Shown: positions 34,723 to 45,195 of the stretch, piece after piece
Position numbering within the stretch: position 1 is the stretch's first letter
How the letters are laid out: every line of letters begins with the position of its first letter
Origin: Arachis hypogaea
Taxonomy: Eukaryota; Streptophyta; Magnoliopsida; Fabales; Fabaceae
Reading direction: 5' to 3'
Assembly (NCBI RefSeq): GCF_003086295.3
Contig: NC_092040.1
Coordinates: 61,979,559-62,043,558 of the forward strand
DNA length: 64,000 nucleotides
The notes under the pieces: model-generated
The model's database searches: none
What the model was told of the DNA's origin: nothing
The model's input: only the letters and a program-made list of their open reading frames with translations
Made by a program: the position numbers and the translations under genes

Positions 34723-36529
34723 ATTGTTCGAGTTTGGACAACCGACGGTTCATCTTGTTGCTCAGATTAGGTAATTTTCTTTTCAAAATTTTTTTCAAAA
34801 ATTTATCCCGATTTTCAAAATAAATAAATAAATAAATAAACTATTCTATGAATTCAGAATTTTTTAGAATGGATTCTAGAGTTTCTTGTAACAAGTTGAA
34901 GCCTGGCTGGCTGTAAAGCCATATCTAAATTCTTTTGGATTGAGGCTTCCACCTGTCAACATAAAAGGCATGTATATGGAGTTGGATGAAGTATCAGCTG
35001 TTGCATGCCTAATTTATATCCTAAAGGTGGCTGGCCATTAAGCCATGTCCAACCCTTGGATTGGAGCTTTAGGCTAACATTGAAAGATTCCTGGAATTCT
35101 TATTAAAAATTTTGAATTTCTTATTTTCTTTTTCCTATATGTTTTTCAAAAAAATATATACAAAAATTATAAAATCGAAAAAAAAACCAAAAATATTTTG
35201 TGATTCTTGTTTGAGTCTTGTGTCATGTTTTAAGTTTGGTGTCAATTGCATATTCATCTTGTTCTTGCATTTTTCGAAAATTCATGCATTCATAGTGTTC
35301 TTCATGATCTTCAAGTTGTTCTTGGTAAGTCTTCTTGTTTGATCTTTAAATTTTCTTGTTTTGTGTTGTATGATGTTTTTCATGTGCATTTTTGCATTCA
35401 TAGTGTCTAGGCATTAAAAATTTCTAAGTTTGGTGTCTTGCATGTTTTCTTTGCATCAAAAATTTTTCAAAAATGTGTTCTTGATGTTCATCATGATCTT
35501 CAAAGTGTTCTTGGTGTTCATCTTGACATTCATAGTGTTTTTGCATGCATCATAGGTTTTGATAAAAAAATTTTCATGTTTTGGGTCATTTTTATGTTTT
35601 TCTCTCTCATCATTAAAAATTTAAAAATAAGAAAATATATTTTTCTTATTTTTCTCAAAATTTCGAAAACTTGAGTTGACTTAGTCAAAAATTTTAAAAA
35701 CTTAGCTATTTCTTACGAGTCAAGTCAAATTTTCAAATTTAAAAATCTTATCTTTTCAAAATCTTTTTCAAAAATCAAATCTTTTTCATTTTTTTATTAT
35801 TTTTGAAAATTCTTAAACTTTATTTTCAAAATCTTTTTTATCTTTATTTCAAAATTTTGAAAACTTTACTAACAATTAATGTGATTGATTCAAAAATTTG
35901 AAGTTTGTTACTTTCTTGTTAAGAAAGGTTCAATCTTTAAATTCTAGAATCATATCTTTTAGTTTCTTGCTAGTCAAGTAATCAATTTTGATTTTAAAAA
36001 TCAAATCTTTTTCAAAATATCTTTTCCATCATATCTTTCTATCTTTTCCAAAAAAATTTGATTTCAAAATATCTTTTCTAACTTCTTATCTTTTCAAAAA
36101 TTGATTTTTAAATCTTTTTCAACTAACTAATTAACTTTTTGTTTGTTTCTTATCTTTTTCAAAACCACCTAACAACCTCTCTCTCTCTCTAATTTTCGAA
36201 AATATCTCCCCCTTTTTTCAAAATTTTTTTAATTAACTAATTATTTTAAATTTAAATTTTTAATTTTAATTCTTCTTTTAATTATCAAAAATTATTAACC
36301 CTTTTTCAAAATTAATTTTCAAATTCTCTCCCTCTCATCTCCTTCTATTTATTTATTTATTTACTAACACTTCTCTTCATCTCAAAGAATCTGAACCTAT
36401 CTTCACCCTTGTGTTTGGATTCTCACCTTTTCCTTCTTCTATTTCCTTTTTCTTCTACTAACATAAAGGAATCTTTCTACTGTGGTAAAAAGGATCCCTA
36501 TTATTATTTTCTGTTCCCTTCTTTTTTAT
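34723..36529 (+). other. Element E 5' leader
   Basis: 1.8 kb of AT-rich non-coding leader with repeated TTTTCAAAAATC and CATGATCTTC words. It contains AAGTTTGGTGTC twice (about 35,232 and 35,431) and a CT run near 36,177. No ORF supported before 36530. Confidence 0.65.
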
Positions 36530-38250
36530 ATGAGCAGGAGCAAGGATAAGAATATTCTTATTGAAGCAGATCCTGAACCTGAAAGGACTCTGAAGAGGAA
36601 ACTAAGAGAAGCTAAATTACAACAATCCAAAGACAACCTTACAGAAATTTTTAAAAAAGAAGAGGAGATGGCAGCCGAAAATAATAATGCAAGGAGGATG
36701 CTTGGTGATTACACTACACCTACTTCCAAGTTTGATGGAAGAAGCATCTCAATCCCTGCCATTGGAGCAAACAACTTTAAGTTGAAACCTCAACTAGTTG
36801 CTCTAATGCAACAGAACTGCAAATTCCATGGACTTTCATCAGAAGATCCCTACTAGTTTTTAACTGAGTTCTTGCAGATCTGTGAGACTGTTAAGACTAA
36901 TAGAGTAGATCCTGAAGTCTACAGGCTCATGACTTTCCCCATTGCTGTAAGAGACAGAGCTAGAATATGGTTAGATTCACAACCTAAAGATAGCCTGGAC
37001 TCCTGGGATAAGCTGGTTGCGGCCTTCTTAGCTAAGTTCTTTCCCCCTCAAAAGCTGAGCAAGCTTAGAGTGGATGTTTAGACTTTCAAACAAAAAGATG
37101 GTGAATCCCTCTATGAAACTTGGGAAAGATACAAGCATATGACCAAAAGGTTTCCTTCTGACATGCTTTCTGAATGGACCATTTTGGATATATTCTATTA
37201 TGGTCTATCTGAATTCTCTAAAATGTCACTGGATCATTCTACAGGTGGATCCAATCACCTAAAGAAAATGCCTGCAGAAGCTCAAGAACTTATTGACATG
37301 GTTGCAAATAACCAATTCATGTACACTTCTGAGAGGAATTCTGTGAATAATGGACACCTCAGAGGAAGGGAGTTCTTGAAATTGATGCTCTAAATGCCAT
37401 ATTGGCTTAGAACAAAATGTTGACTCAGCAAGTCAACATGATTTCTCAAAGTATGAATGGATGGCAAAATGCATCCAACAGTACTAAAGAGGCATCTTCT
37501 GAAGAAGAAGCTTATGATCTTGAGAACCCTGCAATGGCAGAGGTAAATTATATGGGTGAACCTTATGGAAACACCTATAATTCATCATGGAGAAATCATC
37601 CAAATTTCTTATGGAAGGATCAACAAAAGCCTCAACAAGGCTTTAATAATGGTGGAAGAAATAGGCTCAGCAATAGCAAGCCTTATCCATCATCTTCTCA
37701 GCAACAGACAGAGAATTCTGAGCAGAGCACCTCTAACTTAGCAAACTTAGTCTCTGATCTGTCTAAGACCACTTTAAGTTTCATGAGTGAAACAAGGTCC
37801 TCCATCAGAAATTTAGAGGCACAAGTGGGACAGCTGAGTAAGAAAGTCACTGAAACTCCTTCTAGTACTTTCCCAAGCAATACTGACGAGAATCCAAAAA
37901 GAGAGTGCAAGACCATAGACATAATCAACATGGCCGAACCTAGAGAGGAAGGAGAGAACGTGAATCCCAATGAGGAAGACCTCATGGGACATCTCTCAAG
38001 CATGAAGGAGTTCCCTATTAAGGACCTAAAGGAATTTGAGGCTCATATAGAGACCATAGAGATTCCATTAAATCTTCTTCTACCATTCGTGAGCTCTAAA
38101 GACTATTCTTCCTCAGAAGAGGATGAAGATGTAACTGGAGAGCAAGTTGCTCAATATCTAGGAGCCATCATGAAGCTAAATGCCAAATTGTTTGGTAATG
38201 AGATTTGGGAAGGTGAACCTCCCTTGCTCATTAATGAACTAGATACATGA
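36530..38250 (+). pseudogene. gag: Element E gag (broken)
   Basis: Start MSRSKDKN. The order is: a basic/acidic N-terminus, RRMLGDYTTPTSKFDGRSIS, FKLKPQLVALMQQNCKFHG, the Retrotrans_gag core YRLMTFPIAVRDRARIWLDS and KLVAAFLAKFFPPQK, then ESLYETWERYKHM and IFYYGLSEFSKMSLDHSTGG. A C-terminal part is rich in Asn/Ser with WRNHPNFLW, a coiled-coil stretch (SSIRNLEAQVGQLSKKV) and an acidic tail. In-frame stops lie at 36854 and 37079, and a frameshift near 37,390 precedes the 38250 ORF. It is clearly diverged from the A/C gag and closer in wording to F. No zinc knuckle seen. Confidence 0.9.
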
Positions 38251-38844
38251 ATTCAGTAAACTTTACCTCAAAAGAGACAAGATCCTGGCAAATTCTTAAT
38301 GCCCTGTACCATAGGCAGCATGACCTTTGAGAAGGCTCTGTATGACCTAGGGTCAGGCCTAAATCTTATGCCACTCTCTGTAATGGAGAAGTTGGGTATC
38401 ATTGAGATACAGCCTGCCATATTCTCATTGCAAATGGCAGACAAGTCAGTAAGACAAACTTATGGATTGGTAGAGGACGTGTTAGTAAAGGTTGAAGGCC
38501 TTTACATCCCTACTGATTTCATAATCTTAGACACTAGGAACGAGGAGGAAGAATGCATCATCCTTGGAAGACCTTTCCTAGCCACAGCAGGAGCTGTGAT
38601 AGATGTTAACAGAGGAGAATTAGTCCTTCAATTGAATGGGGACTACCTTTTGTTTAAGACCCAATGGTGTTCTTCTTTAACAATGGAGAGGAAGCATGAA
38701 AAGCTTCTCTCATTACAGAGTCAAACAGAGCCCTCACAATCAAACTCTAAGTTTGGTGTTGGGAGGCCACAGCCAAACTCAAAGTTTGGTGTTGAATCCC
38801 CACATCCAAACTCTAAGTTTGGTGTTGGGAGTCTACAACATTGA
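38251..38844 (+). pseudogene. Element E retroviral-type aspartic protease
   Basis: Open from 38299, in the same frame as the 38250 ORF and separated from it by stops. It includes CTIGSMTFEKALYDLGSGLN with the active-site block DLGSG (residues 16-20 from 38299) and CIILGRPFLATAG (87-98), the typical second half of a Ty3-type protease. It would cut Gag. The C-terminus is three tandem PNSKFGVG-type units (38,736-38,830), the translated CTAAGTTTGGTGTTGG repeat, and then a stop. RT does not follow. Confidence 0.85.
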
Positions 38845-38906
38845 CCTGATTACCTGTGAGGCTCCATGAGAGCCCACTGCAAGCTATTGACATTAAAGAA
38901 GCGCTT

Positions 38907-38924
38907 ATTGGGAGGCAACCCAAT
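38907..38924 (+). other. Post-gag hairpin, element E
   Basis: ATTGGGAGGCAACCCAAT: 6-bp stem ATTGGG/CCCAAT with loop AGGCAA, preceded by AAAGAAGCGCTT. Same loop as C, stem changed with pairing kept. Confidence 0.75.
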
Positions 38925-39067
38925 TTTTATTTATCTAATTTTATTTTTCTTTTATTGTTCTTTCATGTTTTATTAGGTTCATGATCATATGGAGTCACAA
39001 AATAAACATTAAAATTAAAAACAGAATCAAAAACAGCAGAAGAAAAAGCACACCCTGGAGGAAGGGC

Positions 39068-39345
39068 TTACTGGCGTTTAAACGCCAGTAAGGAGCATCT
39101 GGCTGGCATTCAACGCCATAACATAGCATGGATCTGGCGTTGAACGCCAAAAACAAGCAGCATCTTGGCGTTCAGACGCCAGGAATACACCCTGAGGAAA
39201 GCTGGCACTGAACGCCAGAAACAAGCATGGAACTGGCGTTCAACGCCAGAAACATGCTGCAAATGGGCGTTGAACGCCCAAAACAAGCATGAAGCTAGCG
39301 TTCAACGCTAGAAACAAGCATCAATCTAGCGTTGAACGCCAGGAT
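39068..39345 (+). repeat. Cluster of GGCGTTNAACGCC palindromes, element E spacer
   Basis: About nine copies, several as TGGCGTTGAACGCCA, separated by AAACAAGCAT-type filler. Unit length is about 30-38 bp. Confidence 0.85.
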
Positions 39346-39570
39346 TGCATGCAGAGGGCGTTTTACATGCCTCATTGGTGCAGGGATGTAAATCCTTGAC
39401 ACCTCAGGATCTATGGACCCACAGGATCCCCACCTACCTCAACTCACCTTCTCTCTTCTTCACACAATCCAATAACACTCTTCCCCAAAACCGTTCACTA
39501 ATCAGCTCAATCTCTCTTCCCTATCACCTCTTCACCACTCACATTTATCCACTCTTCCCCATAAACCCCA

Positions 39571-41095
39571 TGGTGCACGAAATTGTGTATGCCAATATTA
39601 ATGGACTATTTAACACAGCTTCATACCACTAACAAGCAAGTGCACTGGGTCGTCCAAGTAATACCTTACGCGAGTAAGGGTCGATCCCACGGAGATTATT
39701 GGTTCGAAGCAAGCTATGTTTATTTTATTAATCTTAGTCAGGATGCCAATAAGGTTATTTGGATTTAATTGTAAGAAGTAAAAGTATTTGGAATAAGGAA
39801 TTGTTACTTTATTAATGGAGAATATGTTGGAGTTTTGGAGATGCTTTGTCCTCTGAATTTCTGCAATGTAATATTCAACTCAATTGTTTGTAAAGTTCCA
39901 TCCATGGCAAGCTGTATGTAGGGTGTCACCATTGTCAGTGGCTACTTCCCATCCTCTCAGTGAAAACGGTCCAGATGCTCTGTCATAGCACGGCTAATCA
40001 GCTGTTGGTTCTCGATCATGTTGGAATAGGATCCATTGATCCTTTTGCGTTTGTCATCACGCCCAGCAATCGCGAGTTTGAAGCTCGTCACAGCCATTCA
40101 ATCCTTGAATCCTACTCGGAATACCACAGACAAGGTTTAGACCTTCCGGATCCTCAAGAGTGGCTGCCATCAGTTCTAGCTTATACCACGAAGATTCTGA
40201 TTAAGGAAGCTAAGAGATGCTCATTCAATCTGATGTAGAATGGAGGTGGTTGTCAGGCACACGTTCATGGATTGAGGAAGGTGATGAGTGTCACGGATCA
40301 TCACCTCCTTCACAATTAAGCACGAATGAATATCTTAGATAGGAACATACACACGTTTGAATGAAATAGAAACAATTGCATTAATTCATTGAGATGCTGT
40401 AGAGCTCCTCACCCCCAACAATGGAGTTTAGAGACTCATGCCGTCAAAGTGTATAAAATTCAGATCTGAAAATGTCATGAGGTCCAAAGTTAATCTCTAA
40501 AAGTTGTTTAAATAGTAAACTAGTAACCTAGGTTTACAGAAAATGAGTAAACTATGATAGATGATGCAAAAATCCACGTCTGGGGCCCACTTGGTGTGTG
40601 CTGGGGCTGAGACTTTAGCTTCTCACGTGCCTGAGGCTGTTTTGGGCGTTCAACGCCAGGTTGTAACCTGTTTCTGGCGCTGGATGCCAGACAGCAGCAT
40701 GATACTCGCGTTGAATGCCAGTTTACATCGTCTATCTTCGCACAAAGTATGGACTATTATATATTGCTGGAAAGCCCTGGATGTCTACTTTCCAACGCCG
40801 TTGAAAGCGCGCCAATTGGACTCCTGTAGCTCCAGAAAATCCCTTTTCGAGTGCAGGGAGGTTAGAATCCAACAGCATCAGCAGTCCTTTTTCAGCCTAA
40901 CTCAGATTTTTGCTCAGCTCCCTCAATTTCAGCCAGAAAATACCTAAAATCACAGAAAAATACACAAACTCATAGTAAAGTCCAGAAATATGATTTTTTC
41001 CTAAAAACTAATAATATTCTACTAAAAACTAATTAAAACATACTAAAATCTACATGAAATTACCCCCAAAAAGCGTATAAAATATCCGCTCATCA
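39571..41095 (-). repeat. Element C 3' LTR
   Basis: 1,525 bp, TGGTGCACGAAATTGTGTAT to CCGCTCATCA on the plus strand. Palindrome-like GGCGTTCAACGCC at 40,646-40,658. The plus-strand ORFs 39583, 39960 and 40561 recur in the other LTR and are non-genic. Confidence 0.95.
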
Positions 41096-42156
41096 CAACA
41101 CCAAACTTAAACTGTTGCTTGTCCTCAAGCAACTAGATAAATAAAATAGGATTAAAAGAAATTAAGAAGTAATAATATTTCAGAGTTTTTAAGTGGAGCT
41201 CAGATTCTTATTAGATGAGTGGGGACTTTTTGTTTCTGAACAGTTTTGGCATCTCCCTTTATCCTTTGAAATTCAGAATGATTGGCATCCATATGAACTC
41301 AGAATTCAGATAGTATTATTGATTCTCCTAGTGTAGTATGTTGATTCTTGAACACAGTTACTTTATGAGTCTTGGCCGTGGTCCTAAGCACTTTGTTTTC
41401 CAGTATTACCACCGGTTACATAAATGCCACAGACACATGACTGGGTGAACCTTTTTCAGATTGTGACTCAGCTTTGCTAAAGTCCCCAGTTAGAGGTGTC
41501 CAAAGCTCTTAAGCACACTCTTTTTGCTTTGGATCACGACTTTAACCACTCAGTCTCAAGTTTTTCACTTGGACCTGCATGCCACAAGCATATGGTTAGG
41601 GACAGCTTGATTTAGCCACTTAGGCCTAGAACTATTTCCTTGGGCCCTCCTATCCATTGATGCTCAAAGCCTTGGATCCTTTTTACCCTTGCCTTTTGGT
41701 TTTAAGGGCTGTTGGCTTTTATTCCTTTTCTTGATCCAATGATTTCTTGTAAATTTTTTTTCACTGCTTTTTCTTGCTTCAAGAATCAAATTCATGATTT
41801 TTCAGATCATCAATAATATTTTTCGTGTTCCTCATTCTTTTAGGAGCCAATATTCATAAAATAAAAGATAAAAATTATGCACTGTTCAAGCATTCATTCA
41901 GAGAACAAAAAGTATTGCCACCACATATAGTTAATTATAATTTTTATTATTAAGAACTCGAAAAAATAAATTACTTTTTTATTCTAATTATCTACTATTT
42001 TATTCATGTCTGATGATGATGAGAAAAAATAAATTATAACTTAATTGGAAATAAAACCAGAATAGATATACTAATTACTACTACTACTACTATATATGTT
42101 TCCTAAGGTAAATTTCTATAATAACACTATCATAGAGTTAAAGCTAAAATTAGAAC
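41096..42156 (-). other. Element C 3' untranslated region
   Basis: Between the downstream ORF and the 3' LTR. It contains the LTR-side motif TTTAAGTTTGGTGTTG and the hairpin. A stretch shared with A and E (CTGAACAGTTTTGGCATCTC) lies near 41,237. No ORF. Confidence 0.7.
41115..41132 (-). other. AGGA-loop hairpin before the C 3' LTR
   Basis: TTGCTTGTCCTCAAGCAA (plus strand), 7-bp stem, 19 bases from the LTR, same module as in A, B, D and E. Confidence 0.75.
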
Positions 42157-43290
42157 TCAACAACCTTTGTTTTGAGAAGTAGATGGTCCTCTGATCTGTG
42201 GGGTGCTTGGTCCTTCAAGGATTAATTTCTGGCGCTTTAGCTCCCTTAAATCACGCCCTTGCTCTTCCTGTTCCTTAAGCAGTTTGCAAAGCATGCTACT
42301 TTGATTGTTCTGTTCTTCCTTTATTTGGTTCATAGCTTCTTGCAATTTGGAAATAGATGCCTCAAGATGTTCCCAATATTTGAATTGAGGAAGTTCTGGG
42401 AGGACTTCCTATGCTCTCCTCTTGATTGGATCATCCTGCAACTGTTGTCTGTCCATTGATATTCTAGTGATTGGCCTTTCAACTGAGATATACTCTGTTA
42501 TTCCCATCTTCACTCCAACATCTCTGCAGAGCATAGAAATTAAGCTTGGATAGGCCAATCTGGCATCCTTGGAATTCCTGTTTGCTATTTTGTATAGTTC
42601 ACACGAGATCAGTTGATGGACTTCTACTTCTTTTCCCAACATGATGCTGTGAATCATCACTACTCTTTTAATAGTAACTTCAGAACGGTTGCTGATGGGC
42701 AATATAGAATGCCCAATGAAATCCAGCTAGCCTCTGGCTACTGGTTTGAGATCTTCTCTTTTGAGTTGATTTGGGATGCCAGTCGTGCTGGTGGTCCACC
42801 TGGCTTCAGGGATGCATATATCCTCTGGAATCTTGTCCAAGCCTTTATTTACCCTCATCATTCTCCTATTAAAGGAGTCTGGGTCATCTTTCAGTTGAGG
42901 AAGCTTAAAGATCTCCCTGATTTTGTCAGGATGGGTATGAACAATCTTTCCTCTGACTAAGGTCCGATGGTCATAGATGGCAGCTCCAATTATTCTTTGC
43001 CGGTCTGTCTGCCATAGATTAGCATAGAACTCCTGAACCATGTTCCTTCCCACTTTCGTTTCAGGATTAGCTAGGATTTCCCAGTTCCTGTTTCGAATTT
43101 GTTTTTGGATCTCCGGATATTCATCTTCTTTCAGATCGAACTTGACTTCCGGGATCACTGATCTTAGACTCATTATTTTGTAGTAATGGTCTGAATGTTC
43201 TTTAGTTAAGAACTTCCCTTGATTCCAAAGTGGCTTTGGAATATTCTCTTTCTTGCCTCTTGGGTTGGGTTGTTTTCCTTTAGGTGCCAT
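42157..43290 (-). pseudogene. Downstream ORF of element C (putative plant transposon protein type)
   Basis: Minus strand, ATG at 43290 (MAPKGKQPNPRGKKEN). About 378 codons in one frame, broken by stops at 42727 and 42409. The N-terminus is basic. The middle has VIPEVKFDLKEDEYPEIQ, MVQEFYANLWQTDRQRI and RTLVRGKIVHTHPDKIREIF, the pattern I associate with the putative plant transposon protein domain (PF20167). Later come PISNRSEVTIKRVVMIHSIM, LAYPSLISMLC and a charged coiled-coil tail (QAMNQIKEEQNNQ is similar in kind). It sits where Athila elements keep an env-like gene, but I see no signal peptide or membrane segment. The upstream ATG at 43515 lies in leader sequence and is not used here as the start. 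Confidence 0.8.
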
Positions 43291-43344
43291 GATCAAAGTG
43301 AGTATGTTTTTGTGATCATGGATAAGCACACCAAACTTAGAGGT

Positions 43345-43362
43345 TTGCTTGTCCTCAAGCAA
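43345..43362 (-). other. AGGA-loop hairpin upstream of the C downstream ORF
   Basis: TTGCTTGTCCTCAAGCAA, with CTAAGTTTGGTGTG following in the element sense (43327-43340), 37 bases before the ORF start at 43290. Second copy of the 41115 module. Confidence 0.75.
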
Positions 43363-43849
43363 AAGAAAAGAGAGAAGAGGAATAGGAGGAGAGCAAGTGT
43401 GGAATGGTGGATGATGAGAGGGGCGCTGAAAGTGCATATAAAGGGGGGTGGGTTTTCGAAAATAAGAAATAGATATAAAATAAAAGATATGATTTATAAA
43501 AGATAAATATGACAAGAAAAGGATATAATTTAAAAAGATATGAATGATATTTAAAAATAAATTTGAAATTTATAATTTGAAAAAGATTTTAAAAGATAAT
43601 TAAGTTTGAAAAGAGATTGGAAAAAGAGTTGGATTGGATTGAAGATCATCTGTCTTTATGGATTAAGATGCATGTAAAATCTTTGAAATAGGGATTTCAG
43701 AAATTAGGGATTTAGAAATTAGGATTAAAATTTTTGAAATTGAAGGATGATATTTGGAAACATGTTTATGCAAGAAATCATTAATTGAAACATAAAAATT
43801 AGAAATTTTTTTTTTGAAGAAAAACGAATTTTACCTCCTCCCCACCATT

Positions 43850-44175
43850 CTGGCGTTAAACGCCCAAACGCTGCATGTTTTGGGCGTTTAACTCCCAATT
43901 GCTGCTTCTCCTGGACGTTCAACGCCCAGCTGTTGCTTCTTTCTGGCATTGAACGCCAGGAAGTCCTTTGTCACTGGGCGTTTTTCTGAACACCCAGGAC
44001 GCTGTCAATCTGGCGTTAAACGCCCAGAAGGTGCTTCTTTCTGGCGTTTAACGCCCAGAAGATGCTCCTTTCTAGCGTTTAACGCCCAGATGGCTACCTT
44101 TACTGGCGTTGAACGCCCAGTGGGTGCTTCTTTTGGGCGTTCAACGCCCAAAACGTTTCTTACTGGCTTTTTCAC
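43850..44175 (-). repeat. Cluster of GGCGTTTAACGCC palindromes, element C spacer
   Basis: About nine units of GGCGTTNAACGCCCAG-type repeats spaced roughly 36 bases apart, with filler such as GTGCTTCTTTCT. It lies between integrase and the downstream ORF. Confidence 0.85.
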
Positions 44176-44310
44176 GCTAGTGAGCTTCCAAATTTCCCTG
44201 TAACTCTGTGAATTCAATCAATTGCTATTTTACCTTTTGGAGATACTTTGACATATACCTGTAAAAATCAATTACTTAACAAAAACAAATAGAATTAAAT
44301 TTTGTGAATG

Positions 44311-44328
44311 GCTGGGTTGCCTCCCAGC
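44311..44328 (-). other. Post-pol hairpin, element C
   Basis: Minus strand GCTGGGAGGCAACCCAGC: 6-bp stem, loop AGGCAA, preceded by AAAGAAGCGCTT. It lies about 40 bases after the integrase stop. Confidence 0.75.
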
Positions 44329-44370
44329 AAGCGCTTCTTTAATGTCATTAGCTGGACTATTACTGAGCTT

Positions 44371-45195
44371 TTAATCAAGTCTCAGTTTTGAGCATTCTTG
44401 CTCAAAATTGCTTTCAAGATAATGTTTAACTCTTTGTCCATTAACAATGAACTTTTTGTTAGATTCATTATCCTGAAGCTCTACGTATCCATATGGTGAG
44501 ACACTTGTAATCACATATGGACCTCTCCACCGGGATTTTAATTTCCCAGGGAATAATTTGAGCATAGAATTAAATAGCAGAACTTTCTGCCCCGGCTTAA
44601 AGACTCTGGATGACAATTTCTTATCATGCCATCTTTTCGCTTTCTCTTTGTAGATTTTTGCATTCTCGAAAGCATTAAGTCTAAATTCCTCTAGCTCATT
44701 TAACTGAAGCAATCGTTTTTCTCCAGCTAACTTGGCATCAAGGTTCAGGAATCTGGTTGGCCAGTAGGCCTTATGTTCCAGTTCCACTGGCAAGTGACAT
44801 GCCTTTCCATACACAAGCTGGTATGGAGAGGTCCTTATAGGGGTCTTGAATGCTGTTCTGTATGCCCACAGAGCATCATCCAAGCTTCTCGCCCAATCCC
44901 TTCTACGGTTAATTACAGTTCGTTCCAGGATTCTTTTGAGTTCTCTATTTGAGACTTTAGCTTGCCCGTTAGTCTGTGGGTGATATGGAGTAGCTACCCT
45001 GTGGCTAACTCCATAACGAACCAAAGCAGAGTAAAGTTGTTTATTGCAGAAATGAGTGCCCCCATCACTGATTAATACTCTAGGGGTACCAAATCTGCTG
45101 AAGATGTGTTTCTGGAGGAATTTTAACACTGTTTTAGTGTCATTAGTGGGTGCTGCAATAGCCTCCACCCATTTGGATACATAATCCACTGCCAC
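44371..45195 (-). pseudogene. pol: Element C integrase core and C-terminus
   Basis: Minus strand, 274 codons from [20 protein letters not shown]. It contains the second Asp in [15 protein letters not shown] and the Glu region [20 protein letters not shown] of the DDE core. Next come the GPY/F-type stretch [15 protein letters not shown] and a long C-terminus ending CSKLRLD. The first catalytic Asp ([10 protein letters not shown]) lies in the upstream ORF, which is in another frame: one frameshift near 45,200-45,230 separates them. Integrase inserts the cDNA into the host genome. No chromodomain is seen, as expected for an Athila-type element. Confidence 0.9.

Larger units (their letters stand above)
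38845..39570 (+). other. Element E spacer after protease
   Basis: Non-coding. It contains the post-gag hairpin (38907-38924) and the palindrome cluster (39,070-39,340). The text around GATCTATGGACCCACAGG also recurs in A, near 6,450 on the opposite strand. The last five bases CCCCA are the left target duplication of C. Confidence 0.65.

Noticed and set aside
39583..40238. Plus-strand ORFs inside the C LTRs that recur at 50393-51102
   Set aside because: They recur only because the LTR is duplicated; they are antisense to the element and match no known family.
42727..43515. N-terminal signal peptide for the C downstream ORF (MSYLSFINHIFYF...)
   Set aside because: The homologous ORFs of E and A start at MAPK/MASK, which is 43290 here; the upstream part covers the hairpin leader and is non-coding.
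43850..44175. CRISPR-like array of spaced palindromic repeats
   Set aside because: Plant retrotransposon spacer; the filler is itself repetitive, repeats are degenerate, there are no cas genes, and the same motif lies in LTRs and in gag.
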